The position numbers and the translations under genes are program-made. Shown here one piece after another: positions 19,056 to 29,169 of a DNA stretch of 53,448 nucleotides. The notes below the pieces were generated by a model that worked only from the letters and a program-made list of their open reading frames with translations, was not told where the DNA came from and ran no database searches. Origin of the DNA: Deltaproteobacteria bacterium (GTDB taxonomy: Bacteria; Myxococcota; UBA727; VGSZ01); assembly GCA_020850995.1 (NCBI GenBank), contig JADZDP010000065.1, positions 1 to 53,448 on the forward strand, read 5' to 3'. Every line of letters begins with the position of its first letter. Position 1 is the stretch's first letter.

Positions 19056-21197
19056 TCAATCGTCCAGCAGGTGCCCGCCGTCGTCGTCGGCCAGGCGCCC
19101 CGTGAGCAGGTCGGTGTCGTCGGGCTTTGGCAAGGCCGCGACGTCCGCGGGCACCACCTCAATCTGCCAGGTTTCATACAGCCCGCTCGCCTCGCCTGCG
19201 GCGTCGAGCTCGGGGGGCGGCAGCTCCTCCACGAAGCGCGAGCGCCGATGCAGCACCATGGAGTGGTCGCGCGCCCGCGTGACCAGCGGGTGCGTGAGGT
19301 AGAGCTCGTCCTTGGCCCGCGTAACGGCGACGTAGAACAAGCGACGCTCCTCGTCTTCGCCGCCGGCGTCCTTGAGCGCCAGGTCAGAGGGGAACGCGCC
19401 GTCGGAGAGCCAGACCAGGAACACCCGGCTCCACTCGAGGCCCTTGGCCTGGTGCACCGACGAGAGCGTCACCTTCTCGTCGGGCTCGTCGGCGGCCACC
19501 ACCTCCTCGGCGGCGAAGCTCTGCACCAACATCAGCTCCGAGAGGAAGGCCTCGAGATCGGCGAAGCCGCCCGCGAAGTCGGCGAGCTCCTCGATCTCCT
19601 CTTGCCGCTCGCGGGCGTTCGGCTCGGTGCGCGCCAGGTACTCGGCGTAGAACGCGTCGAGCAGCACGCGGATCATCTCGCCCGGCTTGTCCTTCACGTC
19701 GGGCTTGGTCATGGCGCCGAGCGTGTGCACGAAGCGCGTCACGCCAGGCTTGGCGCGGCGGCCCACGGCTCCTTGCGCCAGGTCCTCGTCGTCCTGCAGG
19801 TGAGCGATGGCGCGCGCGGCGTCGGCGCCGTGGGCCACGTGCTCCCTGGTCTTTCGCCAGAGCGCGTCGCAGGTGGCGTTGCCGATGCCCTCGTGCAGGC
19901 GCACCGCGCGGCGGAACGACAGCTCGTCGTCGGCGTTGAACAAGAGCTTGAGGTGCGCCACCACGTCCTTGATGTGCGCCTGCTCGAAGAAGCGCAGGCC
20001 GCTGCGCACCACGTAAGGAATACCGCGCCGGGTCAGCTCCACCTGCAGCTCGAGCACGTGCCGGTGGGCGCGGTAGAGCACGCCCACCTCGGTGAGCGGC
20101 ACGCCCTCGTCGCGCAGCTGCAGGATGCGCTCGGCCACGAACTCGGCCTGCTGGTGCGCGTCTTTGCACGGCACCACTGCCGGCGGCATGCCCGAGGGCC
20201 GCACGCCGATGAGGCGCGTCTTGAAGCCCTCGCGCGCGCGCTCGAGCACGGCGTTGGCGACGGCGAGCACCTGCGGCGTGGAGCGGTAGTTGACCGACAG
20301 GGGCAGGAGCGTAGCGCCCGGCCAGCGCTCGGCGAAGCCGAGCATGTTCTTCACCTCGGCGCCGCGAAAGCCGTAGATGCACTGCGCGTCGTCACCAACG
20401 GCGGTGATGTTCTTGTGCCCCTGCCCCATCAGGTCGACGAGCTGCCCCTGCAGGGCGTTGGTGTCTTGGTACTCGTCCACCAGCACGGCGTCGAAGCGCG
20501 CGCGGATGCTGTCGGCGAGCGGGCCACCTTCCGCCAGCAAGAGCTTCCAGTTCATCAAGAGATCGTCGAAGTCCATCAGGTTGCGTTCGACCTTGCGCTT
20601 GATGAAGGCCTGGCACACCGTCATCAGGTCGTCGGTGAGGTGCAGGAAGCGCGGCGCTCTGCGCAGCACCAGCTCGCGCGCCGGCACCTGGGTGTTAATG
20701 GCGAGGCTGGCGAGCTCGAGGAGCACGTCGGCCTTGGGGAAGCGCTCTTTGGTGACCTTGATGCGCGCGTCGGCCACGGCTGCGTCCATCAGGTCGCGCG
20801 CGTCTTCGCGGTCGAGGATGGTGAAGTTGGGCGCGTAGCCGATGGCCTCGGCGTGGCCGCGCAAGATGATGTTGGCGACGTGGTGGAAGGTGCCGCCCAT
20901 GACGCGCTGGCTGGCCGGGCCTACCAGCGCCGCCACGCGCTCGAGCATGGCGCGCGCCGCGCGGTTGGTGAAGGTGAGCAACAAGACGCGCTCGGGGTGG
21001 ATGCCCTCGTCGATGAAGCGCGCCACGCGGTAGGTGAGCGCGCGCGTCTTGCCCGAGCCTGCGCCTGCGAGCACCAAGAGCGGCCCGCGCGGCGCCAGCA
21101 CCACGGCGCGCTGCTCGTCGTTGAGCGAGGCGGCGTAGTCGACCCCGAGGCGCGAGAGCGCCGCCGGCGCGGACTTGAGTTGAAAGACACGGGCCAC
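19056..21197 (-). CDS. UvrD/PcrA-like superfamily 1A DNA helicase
   Basis: 713 residues, normal for PcrA/UvrD/Rep. All helicase motifs are present: Q-motif LNDEQRAVV, Walker A AGAGSGKT with Lys50, Walker B LVDEYQDTN, motif III GDDAQCIYGFRGA, motif IV VNYRST, motif V VHQAKGLEW and motif VI FYVAVTRAKDEL. It is a 3'-5' ATP-driven translocase used in repair or in clearing stalled forks. Which of UvrD, PcrA or Rep it replaces cannot be told from sequence reading. It heads a long minus-strand run with the Zn-ribbon protein and psd. Confidence 0.93.
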   Translation of the reverse strand: MARVFQLKSAPAALSRLGVDYAASLNDEQRAVVLAPRGPLLVLAGAGSGKTRALTYRVARFIDEGIHPERVLLLTFTNRAARAMLERVAALVGPASQRVMGGTFHHVANIILRGHAEAIGYAPNFTILDREDARDLMDAAVADARIKVTKERFPKADVLLELASLAINTQVPARELVLRRAPRFLHLTDDLMTVCQAFIKRKVERNLMDFDDLLMNWKLLLAEGGPLADSIRARFDAVLVDEYQDTNALQGQLVDLMGQGHKNITAVGDDAQCIYGFRGAEVKNMLGFAERWPGATLLPLSVNYRSTPQVLAVANAVLERAREGFKTRLIGVRPSGMPPAVVPCKDAHQQAEFVAERILQLRDEGVPLTEVGVLYRAHRHVLELQVELTRRGIPYVVRSGLRFFEQAHIKDVVAHLKLLFNADDELSFRRAVRLHEGIGNATCDALWRKTREHVAHGADAARAIAHLQDDEDLAQGAVGRRAKPGVTRFVHTLGAMTKPDVKDKPGEMIRVLLDAFYAEYLARTEPNARERQEEIEELADFAGGFADLEAFLSELMLVQSFAAEEVVAADEPDEKVTLSSVHQAKGLEWSRVFLVWLSDGAFPSDLALKDAGGEDEERRLFYVAVTRAKDELYLTHPLVTRARDHSMVLHRRSRFVEELPPPELDAAGEASGLYETWQIEVVPADVAALPKPDDTDLLTGRLADDDGGHLLDD

Positions 21198-21271
21198 GTC
21201 CAGGCTTGTAGCCCGAACGTGGCCCGGCTGAACAGACGTTCACAGCACCGATCCCTTGGGGATCGGGCGCC

Positions 21272-21904
21272 TCAGGCGTTGTTGGTCGCCTTGGCGAGCT
21301 GCGCGATGGCCGCCATGTTCCACGCCTGCCCGATGGCCGCGCCGAACATGCCGCCGACGATGGGGATGATACCCATGGCGCCAGTGATGAGGCCGCAGAT
21401 GAGCACGGTGACGAAGAACATCAGCACGGTGCCCAGGTTGGCCATGATGAAGCTGATGGCCCAGCCGATCTTGGTGCCGGCCATCATGTCGTCGTGCACC
21501 ACGAAGCGGTAGCTCATGGGCAGGCCGATGAGGGCGATGGCCAGGGCCACGATGAGCTGCACGGGCAGCCACACGAGCGCGAGCACGCTCGCGATCTTGC
21601 CGAGCAGCATGCCGATGGCGCCCACCACCAGCGTGACGACGATGGCGATGATGCCGTAGATCAGCATCGACACGATGAAGCGGTAGCCGAGGCCGATGTA
21701 GCCAAAGCCGAAGTCGGGGAGGGTGGTACCACCCTTGATGCGGGTGCGGCCGTAGGTCACACCCCAGCCGATCAGGTTCGGCAGGCCGACGAAGATGCCG
21801 ATGACCGTAATGCAGATGAGGACGTTGACCACGCCCATCAAGAGACACTTCTTGAGCCAATCCTGATCTTCAAAAGGAGCCTTGAGGACTGCGCCGATAT
21901 CCAT
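21272..21904 (-). CDS. DUF4013 integral membrane protein
   Basis: 210 residues with about five transmembrane helices. The N-terminus DIGAVLKAPFEDQDWLKKC is the hallmark of the DUF4013 family, and PDFGFGYIGLGYRFIV and SYRFVVHDDMMAG are later conserved blocks. The ATG at 21904 has AAGGGGG a few bases upstream. The function of this family is unknown. It is paralogous to the adjacent upstream gene at 22013-22669, so the pair is a tandem duplication and may form a heteromer. Both are probably inner-membrane proteins. Confidence 0.82.
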   Translation of the reverse strand: MDIGAVLKAPFEDQDWLKKCLLMGVVNVLICITVIGIFVGLPNLIGWGVTYGRTRIKGGTTLPDFGFGYIGLGYRFIVSMLIYGIIAIVVTLVVGAIGMLLGKIASVLALVWLPVQLIVALAIALIGLPMSYRFVVHDDMMAGTKIGWAISFIMANLGTVLMFFVTVLICGLITGAMGIIPIVGGMFGAAIGQAWNMAAIAQLAKATNNA

Positions 21905-22012
21905 CGAATCCCCCTTGCGGGTGTGGGTGATCACCAAAAGAGCGCGTCTGATACCCCGATCAGGTGGGCGGGGGAAAGCGCACGCGTCACACTCGCCGCG
22001 GCCGCAACCGAA

Positions 22013-22669
22013 TCAACCCTTTGCGCGGGCGACCCGATCGAGCTCGGCGACGGCGATGGCCTGCATCAAATAGCTGTACGGCATGGTCACGATGATGCCG
22101 GCCAAACACGCGATGACGCCGAGCTGGGCGATCACGCCAGCGAGGAGCATGGCGATCCAGAAGAGGAAGTAGTTGGTGCCCAGGCTCATGGCGAGGCGCC
22201 ATTGGTCGCCGAAGCGGATCGATGCCCAGGGCTCGCCCTTGACGACGAAGAGATAGAGCATCGCCCCCGAGAACACCGTGAGCCACAGGGTCACCGGCAT
22301 CATGAGCGCGCTCATGAACAGCGGCCCGATGGCGATCAAGGCCTCGTTCTTGGTGAGCGCCCCCGCCACCACGATGCCGGCCACGAGGCCAACGCCCACC
22401 AGCATGATCCCGACCAAGGGCAGGTACATGAGAAACATGCCCCAGCCCTTGCCGATGTAGCCGAGGTTGACGTCGGGGATGACGCGCTCCCCTTGCAGCC
22501 GGCGCTCGGCATAGACGCGCATCCACCCCATCAGGTTGAGCGAGCCGACGATGGCGCCGGCGATAGGGATCACAAAGAGCGCGCATGACAAGAGGCCCAT
22601 CAGGGCGCACTTCTTGAGCCAGTCCTTGTCCTCGGTGGGGCCCTGCAAGATGACGCCGATATCGAGCAT
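22013..22669 (-). CDS. DUF4013 integral membrane protein (paralog of the next gene)
   Basis: 218 residues with about five transmembrane helices. It starts with DIGVILQGPTEDKDWLKKC and contains PDVNLGYIGKGWGMFLM. These match the downstream gene's N-terminus and its FGYIGLG block closely enough to call them paralogs. The start at 22669 aligns with the paralog's start. The 108-bp gap between the two genes leaves room for a separate promoter. It is divergent from the PEGA-like lipoprotein gene across 60 bp. The function is unknown. Confidence 0.82.
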   Translation of the reverse strand: MLDIGVILQGPTEDKDWLKKCALMGLLSCALFVIPIAGAIVGSLNLMGWMRVYAERRLQGERVIPDVNLGYIGKGWGMFLMYLPLVGIMLVGVGLVAGIVVAGALTKNEALIAIGPLFMSALMMPVTLWLTVFSGAMLYLFVVKGEPWASIRFGDQWRLAMSLGTNYFLFWIAMLLAGVIAQLGVIACLAGIIVTMPYSYLMQAIAVAELDRVARAKG

Positions 22670-22729
22670 GCGGCTGGCATAGCGCGACCGAGCCAATCAC
22701 GGTAGAGACGCAGGCGGAGGTTGCCTCAC

Positions 22730-23191
22730 ATGACTCGCTTTGCCCTGGTCGCCCTCGTGCTCGCCGCCGCGCTTGGATCCGGCTGTGCCACCACCACCAA
22801 AATCGTCTCCGAGCCCCCGGGCGCGCAGGTGTATGAGGCCGGCGACAAGGACGCCAAGGACGCCAAGGACGGCAAGGCCATCGGCAAGACCCCCATGAGC
22901 TACGAGTTCAAGGGTTGGATCTGGGACAGCAAGCAGCTCAAGGTGTCGGCCCCGGGCTACCAGCCGAAGAGCGTCGAGATCAAGCGCAGCGAGATCAACC
23001 TCCTCCCCGCCATCGGCGGCGTCGCGCTCTTCCTGTGCGTGCCCTGCGCAGGTTGGGTCGGCGGCCCGGTGTGGTTCCTGGCCGACGGCATGAAGCTCTC
23101 GGAAGAGACCAAGGTCAAGCTCGATCGCGAAGGCGCGCCAGCCGCGCTGCGTGAGGAGAAGGGCGGGCCCGTGGTGGCCGTGCGGTACTGA
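22730..23191 (+). CDS. Small PEGA-like lipoprotein
   Basis: 153 residues. A short signal ends in LGSGCATT, a good lipobox. The core VSEPPGAQVYEAG...GKTPMSYEFKGW matches the PEGA-type pattern (PpGA-x-V-x-x-dg-x-x-GkTP). A small internal repeat KDAKDAKDGK interrupts it. A hydrophobic stretch (LLPAIGGVALFLCVPCAGW) follows and may be a second membrane segment. GGAG lies nine nucleotides before the ATG; a TTG three codons earlier is less likely. It is probably an outer-membrane lipoprotein of unknown function. It converges on typA across the inverted-repeat region. Confidence 0.75.
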   Translation: MTRFALVALVLAAALGSGCATTTKIVSEPPGAQVYEAGDKDAKDAKDGKAIGKTPMSYEFKGWIWDSKQLKVSAPGYQPKSVEIKRSEINLLPAIGGVALFLCVPCAGWVGGPVWFLADGMKLSEETKVKLDREGAPAALREEKGGPVVAVRY

Positions 23192-23258
23192 GCGGGCGTT
23201 CTCGTCGACGACGAAGGCGGGCCGGCCTCGATCAGGTGCTGCCGCAAGTGCGGCCGAA

Positions 23259-23650
23259 GAGGAAGACGAAGAGGAAGAAGCTGGGGCTTGATGTCCCGCC
23301 TTCGTCCACGATCGCTGCTCTCGCGAGAGCATGCGGCGGTGCCGGTGGGGAGCCACGGCTTGCCGCGCCGACCGGGCCTCCGGAAGAGCAGGACAAGCCC
23401 CCTTCTAGATCTTCCCCCATAAGAATGGGGGAAGCCCTTCCGGGTTCGGCAAGCCTTCGGCCGAAGGTGGCACGACTTCCCCCATTCTTATGGGGGAAGA
23501 TCTAGAAGGGGGGCCGTTCACACAGCCCCTGCCGTCGTCAACCCGGCAAGCCGCCGCTCCATCAAGGCACGATCCCCTGCTCTCGCGAGAGCAGCGACCA
23601 CAACTGGGGGCGGAACAACAAGCCCCAATTTCTTCTTCTTCTTCTTCTTC
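23259..23650. repeat. Nested inverted-repeat element (two head-to-head copies) between convergent genes
   Basis: The core is a perfect 37-bp inverted repeat, 23398-23434 against 23476-23512, separated by 41 bp. Each arm contains its own hairpin, CTTCCCCCAT-AAGA-ATGGGGGAAG. The spacer holds a 14-bp perfect palindrome at 23454-23467. Further out the symmetry continues imperfectly about the same centre: CGGCTTGCCG (23356-23365 with 23544-23553), a 20-bp match containing the perfect palindrome TGCTCTCGCGAGAGCA (23316-23331 and 23578-23593), TGGGGCTTG (23282-23290 with 23619-23627), and outer purine/pyrimidine GAA/TTC tracts. It fills the gap between two convergent genes, so it may end transcription from both sides or be a REP/MITE-like mobile repeat. 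No gene is credible in 23192-23695. Confidence 0.9.
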
Positions 23651-23695
23651 AGAGACCCCGTCAACGACAACGCCGCGACACCCCCGCGCCTCCCC

Positions 23696-25597
<1,902 letters not shown>

Positions 25598-25719
25598 GGG
25601 GGGGCCATGCCGGGCTGCTCGACGGTGCGCAACACCTGTGTTCACCGTCACCCGCTGGCGCTTCATCACTGTCGATCCCGTTCCGGCGCCGTACAAGACG
25701 CGGTCGCTTCGGAGCTTTC

Positions 25720-27210
25720 ATGACCCTGCGCCTATCCCTCGCGTCCCTCCTCGTCTCCCTGTGTGCGAGCTGCATCCCCGGCTTGGACCTGTTTGGGCCA
25801 CCCGACGACGATGAGTGCCGCTTCGACAGCGACTGCGACGACGACGAGGAGTGCGACCGCGGCGAGTGCGTCGCGCTCGACGACGGCAATGAGGGCGAGG
25901 GCGAGGGCGAGGGAGAAGGCGAGGGAGAAGGCGAGGGCGATCCGCCGCCCGACCCCCAGGGTCCGCGCTTCCTGCAGCTCTCCACCAACATCACCACCAT
26001 GGACAACTCGGACACGCTCATCATCACCGCCGTGCTCACCGACGACGACGGCGTCGACGACATCATCGGCGGCAGCCTGGTGGACCCGGACAACGCCGCC
26101 AGCTACGGCGCCTTCCAAACCTCTGCGTCCGAGGGCAGCTACCAGATCACCCTCGGTTGGAGCGCCCTCAACGCCGTGCGCGCCATCGACTTTGGCACCA
26201 CCGGCACCCGGCGCTTGCAGGCGCGCTTCTTCGACGTCGCGGGGCACGAGGCCGCGCAGAGCGTGACCATCACGCTCACCTGCAACGGCGAGCCCGCCTG
26301 CAACGGCTACTGCGGCGCGGCGCGCTGCGGCGACAACACCTGCACGAGCTCCGAGGGGACGCCCGACGCGAACCAGTGGGGCATCTGCGGCTCCACCTGT
26401 CGCGACCTGGCCACGGCGAGCGACTGCGGCGGCTGCAACGAGGCGTGCACCGGCACCTGCTCGGTGGTGGACTCGTCGTACGTCATCTGCGCCTGCGAGG
26501 CAGGCGATTGCAGCAGCGGCAGCGCCTGCGTCGATCACCAGTGCCAAGACAGCAGCGGCGTCTCCTTTGCGGAGCTATCGAGCAGCACGCCGAACGACGG
26601 GCTCGCCCACCTCTTCGTCGACGGCTACGAGAACTACCTGTGCGGCTTCTCCGAGAGCGAGGCCGACCTGTTCTGCCGCGCCGCCGGCTACTCCGAGGGC
26701 AGCCTGTCGACGCTGCCGAGCTACTCCGGCTACTCCGGCTACTCGGTCAACTGCAGCGGGGCCTCGCTCTTCATGGACTGCGTCTTCACCTACGATGGCT
26801 CCTGCGACGACAACCGCGTGGTGCACTGTGGCCCGCCCGACCCGCCCGGCGACTTCAGCTGCACCGACGTCGACCTCGGGTCTGCCGTGAGCACCACGTC
26901 GGGGAGCACCAGCGGCCTGACCAACGACTACAGCTCCTGTGCCGGCGTCGGACCCGAGCGCATCTACCGCTGGCAGGCGCCCACCACTGGCTACTACACC
27001 TTCGACACCTCTGGGTCGGCGCTCGACACCGTGCTCACCGTGCTCGACGCCGAGTGCGGCGGGACCGTGCTCGGCTGCGACGACGAAGGCTACGGCGCGG
27101 GCGACTCGTACCTCTACCTCAACGTGACCGCGGGCCGAGACTACGTCATCATCGTCGACAGCAAGACGACGACGGGCAGCACCTTCTCGCTCAGGATCGC
27201 GGTCTACTGA
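25720..27210 (+). CDS. Lipoprotein with Glu-Gly repeat linker, SRCR-like and PPC-like domains
   Basis: 496 residues. A signal peptide with LCASCIPG suggests a lipoprotein. A Cys/Asp-rich patch (CRFDSDCDDDEECDRGEC) and an eight-fold Glu-Gly linker follow. The middle has Cys-rich segments. Residues about 300-385 contain LFCRAAGYSEGS, NCSGASLFMDC and RVVHC, an arrangement that resembles SRCR domains. The last 110 residues (RIYRWQAPTTGYYTFDTSGS...LDTVLTVLD) look like a bacterial pre-peptidase C-terminal (PPC) domain. A protein-protein or glycan-binding surface role is inferred. GGAG lies five nucleotides before the ATG. It is divergent from typA. Confidence 0.8.
   Translation: MTLRLSLASLLVSLCASCIPGLDLFGPPDDDECRFDSDCDDDEECDRGECVALDDGNEGEGEGEGEGEGEGEGDPPPDPQGPRFLQLSTNITTMDNSDTLIITAVLTDDDGVDDIIGGSLVDPDNAASYGAFQTSASEGSYQITLGWSALNAVRAIDFGTTGTRRLQARFFDVAGHEAAQSVTITLTCNGEPACNGYCGAARCGDNTCTSSEGTPDANQWGICGSTCRDLATASDCGGCNEACTGTCSVVDSSYVICACEAGDCSSGSACVDHQCQDSSGVSFAELSSSTPNDGLAHLFVDGYENYLCGFSESEADLFCRAAGYSEGSLSTLPSYSGYSGYSVNCSGASLFMDCVFTYDGSCDDNRVVHCGPPDPPGDFSCTDVDLGSAVSTTSGSTSGLTNDYSSCAGVGPERIYRWQAPTTGYYTFDTSGSALDTVLTVLDAECGGTVLGCDDEGYGAGDSYLYLNVTAGRDYVIIVDSKTTTGSTFSLRIAVY
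25891..25938 (+). repeat. Hexanucleotide repeat coding for (Glu-Gly)8
   Basis: Eight hexamer units of GAGGGC with synonymous variants (GAGGGA, GAAGGC) encode Glu-Gly repeats inside the lipoprotein. The synonymous changes show selection on the peptide or a damped slippage tract. Such linkers often follow the lipobox in myxobacterial surface lipoproteins. Confidence 0.9.
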
Positions 27211-27258
27211 GGGTAGGGCCAACGCCTCGGTGCTGGCCGAAGGGGCGACAGGACCATG

Positions 27259-27277
27259 CGCGATCCGCCGGATCGCG
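27259..27277. terminator. Hairpin between convergent genes
   Basis: CGCGATCCG at 27259-27267 pairs perfectly with CGGATCGCG at 27269-27277, leaving one unpaired base. It sits in the 90-bp gap between the stop of the SRCR-like lipoprotein gene and the stop of the small minus-strand gene. A bidirectional terminator is plausible. No T-run follows, so a purely intrinsic mechanism is unlikely. Confidence 0.4.
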
Positions 27278-27300
27278 TGTGGATGCAGCCCCGAATCCGC

Positions 27301-27525
27301 CTAGAGGTCGAAGGCGGCGCCGCCGGACGGCGAGAGGTCGACCACAGCTACCCTTGCGGCAGCCTCTGGATCGCTCTCGTTGCTCTGCTCGGCGGCAGGA
27401 CGGGTCTGCGGCAGCTCGATGCGGTGGGAGCGCGACGCCTCTTCGTCACGGCGGCGCGCCTCCTCCTCGAGCTGCTCGATCACCCACGGGTCGAGGGTCA
27501 CGGCCCGGTCCCTTTCTGGGCGCAA
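27301..27525 (-). CDS. Small charged hypothetical protein
   Basis: 74 residues. The N-terminal half, TLDPWVIEQLEEEARRRDEE, is a charged helix with a DPWVIEQ start that looks like a conserved short family in this phylum; that is from memory and unverified. The C-terminus is variable. There is no signal peptide or cysteine motif. It lies about 170 bp downstream of glpX on the same strand. That 27526-27692 gap shows no feature I can name. The function is unknown. Confidence 0.5.
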   Translation of the reverse strand: MRPERDRAVTLDPWVIEQLEEEARRRDEEASRSHRIELPQTRPAAEQSNESDPEAAARVAVVDLSPSGGAAFDL

Positions 27526-27692
27526 GGTGCGCCTAAGACCATTATCCGAGGGGCCGGGCGTCGCGGCAACTGCGAGGCCAGATCTGCGCGGCGGCGGTCA
27601 CAATGTCGGATACGTCATCCGACCGACCCACATGCCGTACGGCCGCCCGAGCAGCGGTGCTGGGGATGCTTGCGCTGCCCTGCGTCGCCGGA

Positions 27693-28700
27693 TCAGGGCG
27701 CGTAGCTCGGCTTGCGGTCGAAGTGATGTTCACACTCGATGAAGCGGATGGTGCCGGACTTCGAGCGCATCACGAGCGAGTGGGTGTGCGCGCCGCCCTT
27801 GAAGAAGCGCACGCCCTTGAGCATATCGCCCGACGTGACGCCGGTGGCGGCGAACATGACGTCGCCCTTGGCGAGGTCGGTGAGGCCCCACTTCCGGTCG
27901 AGCTCCTTGACGCCCATGGCGAGGGCGCGCTCGCGCTCGCCGTCGTTTCGATAGATGAGCCTACCGAGGAAGTCGCCACCCGTGCAGCGCAGCGCGGCGG
28001 CCGCGAGCACCCCCTCCGGCGCGCCGCCAGAGCCGAACAGCACGTCGATGCCGGTGCCTTCGAGCGTGCACGAGATTGCGGCCGACACGTCACCGTCAGA
28101 GATGAGCTTGATGCGTGCGCCGGCCTTGCGGATCTCGGCAATGAGCTTCTGGTGGCGCTCGCGGTCGAGCACGACGGCCGTGAGATCCTCGACGTAGCAG
28201 GCTTTGGCGTCGGCGATGGCCTTGAGGTTGGCCGTGGGGCTCTTGTCGAGGTCGCACACGCCCTTGGCCGCGGGGCCCACGGCGATCTTGTCCATGTAGC
28301 AGTCGGGCGCGTGCAAGAGGTTGCCTTGCTCGGCCAGCGCCACCACCGCGAGCGCGTTCGGCAGGCCGAGCGCGCACAGGTTGGTGCCTTCGAGCGGGTC
28401 CACCGCGATGTCGACGGCGGGGTCGTGGTCGGCGCCCCCACCCACCTTCTCGCCGATGTAGAGCATGGGCGCCTCGTCGCGCTCGCCTTCGCCGATGACC
28501 ACGACCCCGCGGATCTGCAGGCCGTCGAAGGCGCGCCGCATGGCCTGCACGGCGGCCTCGTCGGCGGCGTTGCGATCGCCGCGCCCCATCAGACGCGCGC
28601 AGGCCAGCGCGGCGGCCTCGGTGACGCGAACCACCTCGAGCGCGAGGTTGCGATCAAGGGTGCCGCGAGTGTTGGCGGAAGAGGAGGTGGAGGCGGTCAT
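27693..28700 (-). CDS. glpX: Class II fructose-1,6-bisphosphatase (GlpX)
   Basis: 335 residues, the usual GlpX length. The metal and substrate motifs are clear: GEGERDEAPMLYIGE near 70, DPLEGTN near 99, and the ISDGDVSAAI and GSGGAPEGV blocks. It hydrolyses fructose-1,6-bisphosphate to fructose-6-phosphate in gluconeogenesis, using Mn or Mg. The ATG at 28700 overlaps the TGA of the thioesterase gene, so translation is probably coupled. The upstream in-frame extension overlaps that gene and is not used. It lies at the end of the long minus-strand block that begins with eno. Confidence 0.95.
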   Translation of the reverse strand: MTASTSSSANTRGTLDRNLALEVVRVTEAAALACARLMGRGDRNAADEAAVQAMRRAFDGLQIRGVVVIGEGERDEAPMLYIGEKVGGGADHDPAVDIAVDPLEGTNLCALGLPNALAVVALAEQGNLLHAPDCYMDKIAVGPAAKGVCDLDKSPTANLKAIADAKACYVEDLTAVVLDRERHQKLIAEIRKAGARIKLISDGDVSAAISCTLEGTGIDVLFGSGGAPEGVLAAAALRCTGGDFLGRLIYRNDGERERALAMGVKELDRKWGLTDLAKGDVMFAATGVTSGDMLKGVRFFKGGAHTHSLVMRSKSGTIRFIECEHHFDRKPSYAP

Positions 28701-29158
28701 GGGCGTTCTCCTTGCGAGGTGCTGGCAGGTGTGGAGTTGCGATCGAGTCCGGCCGCAGCAAAGAGCTCGGCGGGGATGAGGGATCGGATGGACGCGGGCC
28801 ATCGCACGGGGCGCCCGGCGCGCGTGAGGCACGCATGCGAGGTGCTGCCCTCGACGAGCAGCGCGCCATCCGCGTCGCGCAGCACGCGGTAGCCGAAGCT
28901 GGCCGTGATGCGTGAGGCTGCGGTCATGGTGGTCTCGATGACCAGCAGATCGTCGAAGCGCGCTGGCTGACGGTACTTCAGCGCCGCTTCCGTGACCGGC
29001 AAGATGAAGCCCTGCTGCTCGAAGGCGCCGTAGTCGAAGGCCCGCTCGCGCATGTACTCGCAGCGGCCGCGCTCGAAGAACGCGAGGTAGTTCGCGTAGT
29101 ACACGACCCCCATCTGATCGGTGTCACCGTAGATCACCCGGTACGTGCACCGGTTCAC
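28697..29158 (-). CDS. YbgC-like acyl-CoA thioesterase
   Basis: 153 residues with a hot-dog fold. YGDTDQMGVVYYANYLAFFE carries the catalytic Asp of the 4-hydroxybenzoyl-CoA thioesterase/YbgC group, and RCEYMRE follows as in the family. It probably hydrolyses acyl-CoA or acyl-ACP thioesters. In E. coli ybgC lies beside tol-pal; here it lies beside the Glt-like envelope cluster instead. The GTG start at 29158 fits the family start (about two residues before the first strand) and lies 11 bp after the gltH-like stop. Its stop overlaps the glpX start. Confidence 0.88.
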   Translation of the reverse strand: MNRCTYRVIYGDTDQMGVVYYANYLAFFERGRCEYMRERAFDYGAFEQQGFILPVTEAALKYRQPARFDDLLVIETTMTAASRITASFGYRVLRDADGALLVEGSTSHACLTRAGRPVRWPASIRSLIPAELFAAAGLDRNSTPASTSQGERP

Positions 29159-29169
29159 GGCAGCTCCGA

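Noticed and set aside
18381..21512. A 1043-residue open frame on the plus strand opposite the helicase and psd
   Set aside because: It is antisense to genes with complete motifs, has shadow composition (His, Leu and Val rich) and no recognisable domain. High third-position GC makes such frames common.
25598..25696. N-terminal extension of typA
   Set aside because: The added residues are Arg/His-rich and unlike the family; the conserved N-terminus begins at the ATG at 25597.
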